Shown: positions 63,991 to 64,000 of the stretch, piece after piece
Position numbering within the stretch: the first letter of the stretch is position 1
Layout: every line of letters begins with the position of its first letter
NCBI GenBank assembly: GCA_016742255.1
Contig: JACVCB010000017.1
Location: forward strand, 4,459 to 68,458
Length of the DNA: 64,000 nt
DNA from: Leptospira sp.
GTDB taxonomy: Bacteria; Spirochaetota; Leptospiria; Leptospirales; Leptospiraceae
Direction: 5' to 3'
Translations under genes and position numbers: made by a program
Notes under the pieces: generated by a model
The model's input: the letters and a program-made list of their open reading frames with translations, nothing else
Told to the model about the DNA's origin: nothing
Database searches by the model: none

Positions 63991-64000
63991 TAAAGCTATT

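Overview
The window is low-GC chromosomal DNA from a spirochaete, most likely a saprophytic Leptospira of the L. biflexa/L. meyeri type. This is inferred from gene content: many lipoproteins with relaxed lipoboxes, a DUF1554 lipoprotein, PEGA/FecR/TPR lipoproteins, cobalamin genes, a eukaryote-like NADP-isocitrate dehydrogenase, a class III cyclase, an AraC regulator with a multi-pass membrane N-terminus, and frequent TTG/GTG starts. No rRNA, tRNA, CRISPR array or intact transposase was seen.

Layout. 1-12 kb: partial SsuD-like flavin monooxygenase, sodium:solute symporter, rhomboid-like protein, exported protein, family 2 glycosyltransferase, GAF-like/class III cyclase, icd, small unknowns, AttH-like secreted protein, MBL hydrolase and trmB. 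12-19.3 kb: a tightly overlapped lipoprotein operon (FecR domain, then PEGA, then a 1197-residue TPR protein) downstream of rsgA. 19.3-28.7 kb: histidine kinase, fatty acid desaturase, membrane protein, tpx, a YhaN/YhaO-like (SbcCD-like) pair and a CaiB/BaiF CoA transferase. 28.7-36.2 kb: a 1419-residue lipoprotein of Calx-beta-like repeats, a sulfatase-fold enzyme with Thr at the nucleophile site, an SMR/EamA-type half transporter and an alpha/beta hydrolase.

36.2-39.7 kb is the most plastic part. It holds a DUF1554 lipoprotein gene whose 5' end is five perfect copies of a 10-bp repeat (a probable phase switch), a PEGA lipoprotein, a broken Phd/VapC toxin-antitoxin pair (nonsense codon in the antitoxin, truncated toxin), another lipoprotein and a remnant of a second DUF1554 gene.

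39.7-49 kb: DUF2071 protein, lpdA, methyltransferase, a four-gene forward cluster (GAF/degenerate GGDEF, CheX-like, hydrolase, FapA/DUF342), mtnA-msrA and a divergent phasin-like gene. Two near-identical GTGC-N3-GCAC dyads and one weaker copy lie between mtnA and the phasin gene, 22 and 44 bp apart. 49-53.3 kb: a reverse-strand operon of sigma-70 factor, beta-domain protein, CHAT (caspase-like) protease and Cys-rich protein. This is the best candidate for an undescribed regulatory system. 53.3-64 kb: M23 peptidase, acyl-CoA synthetase, membrane AraC regulator, dnaE, cobT-cobS-cobC, and a gatB 3' segment that is closed by stops in all three frames just inside the window edge.
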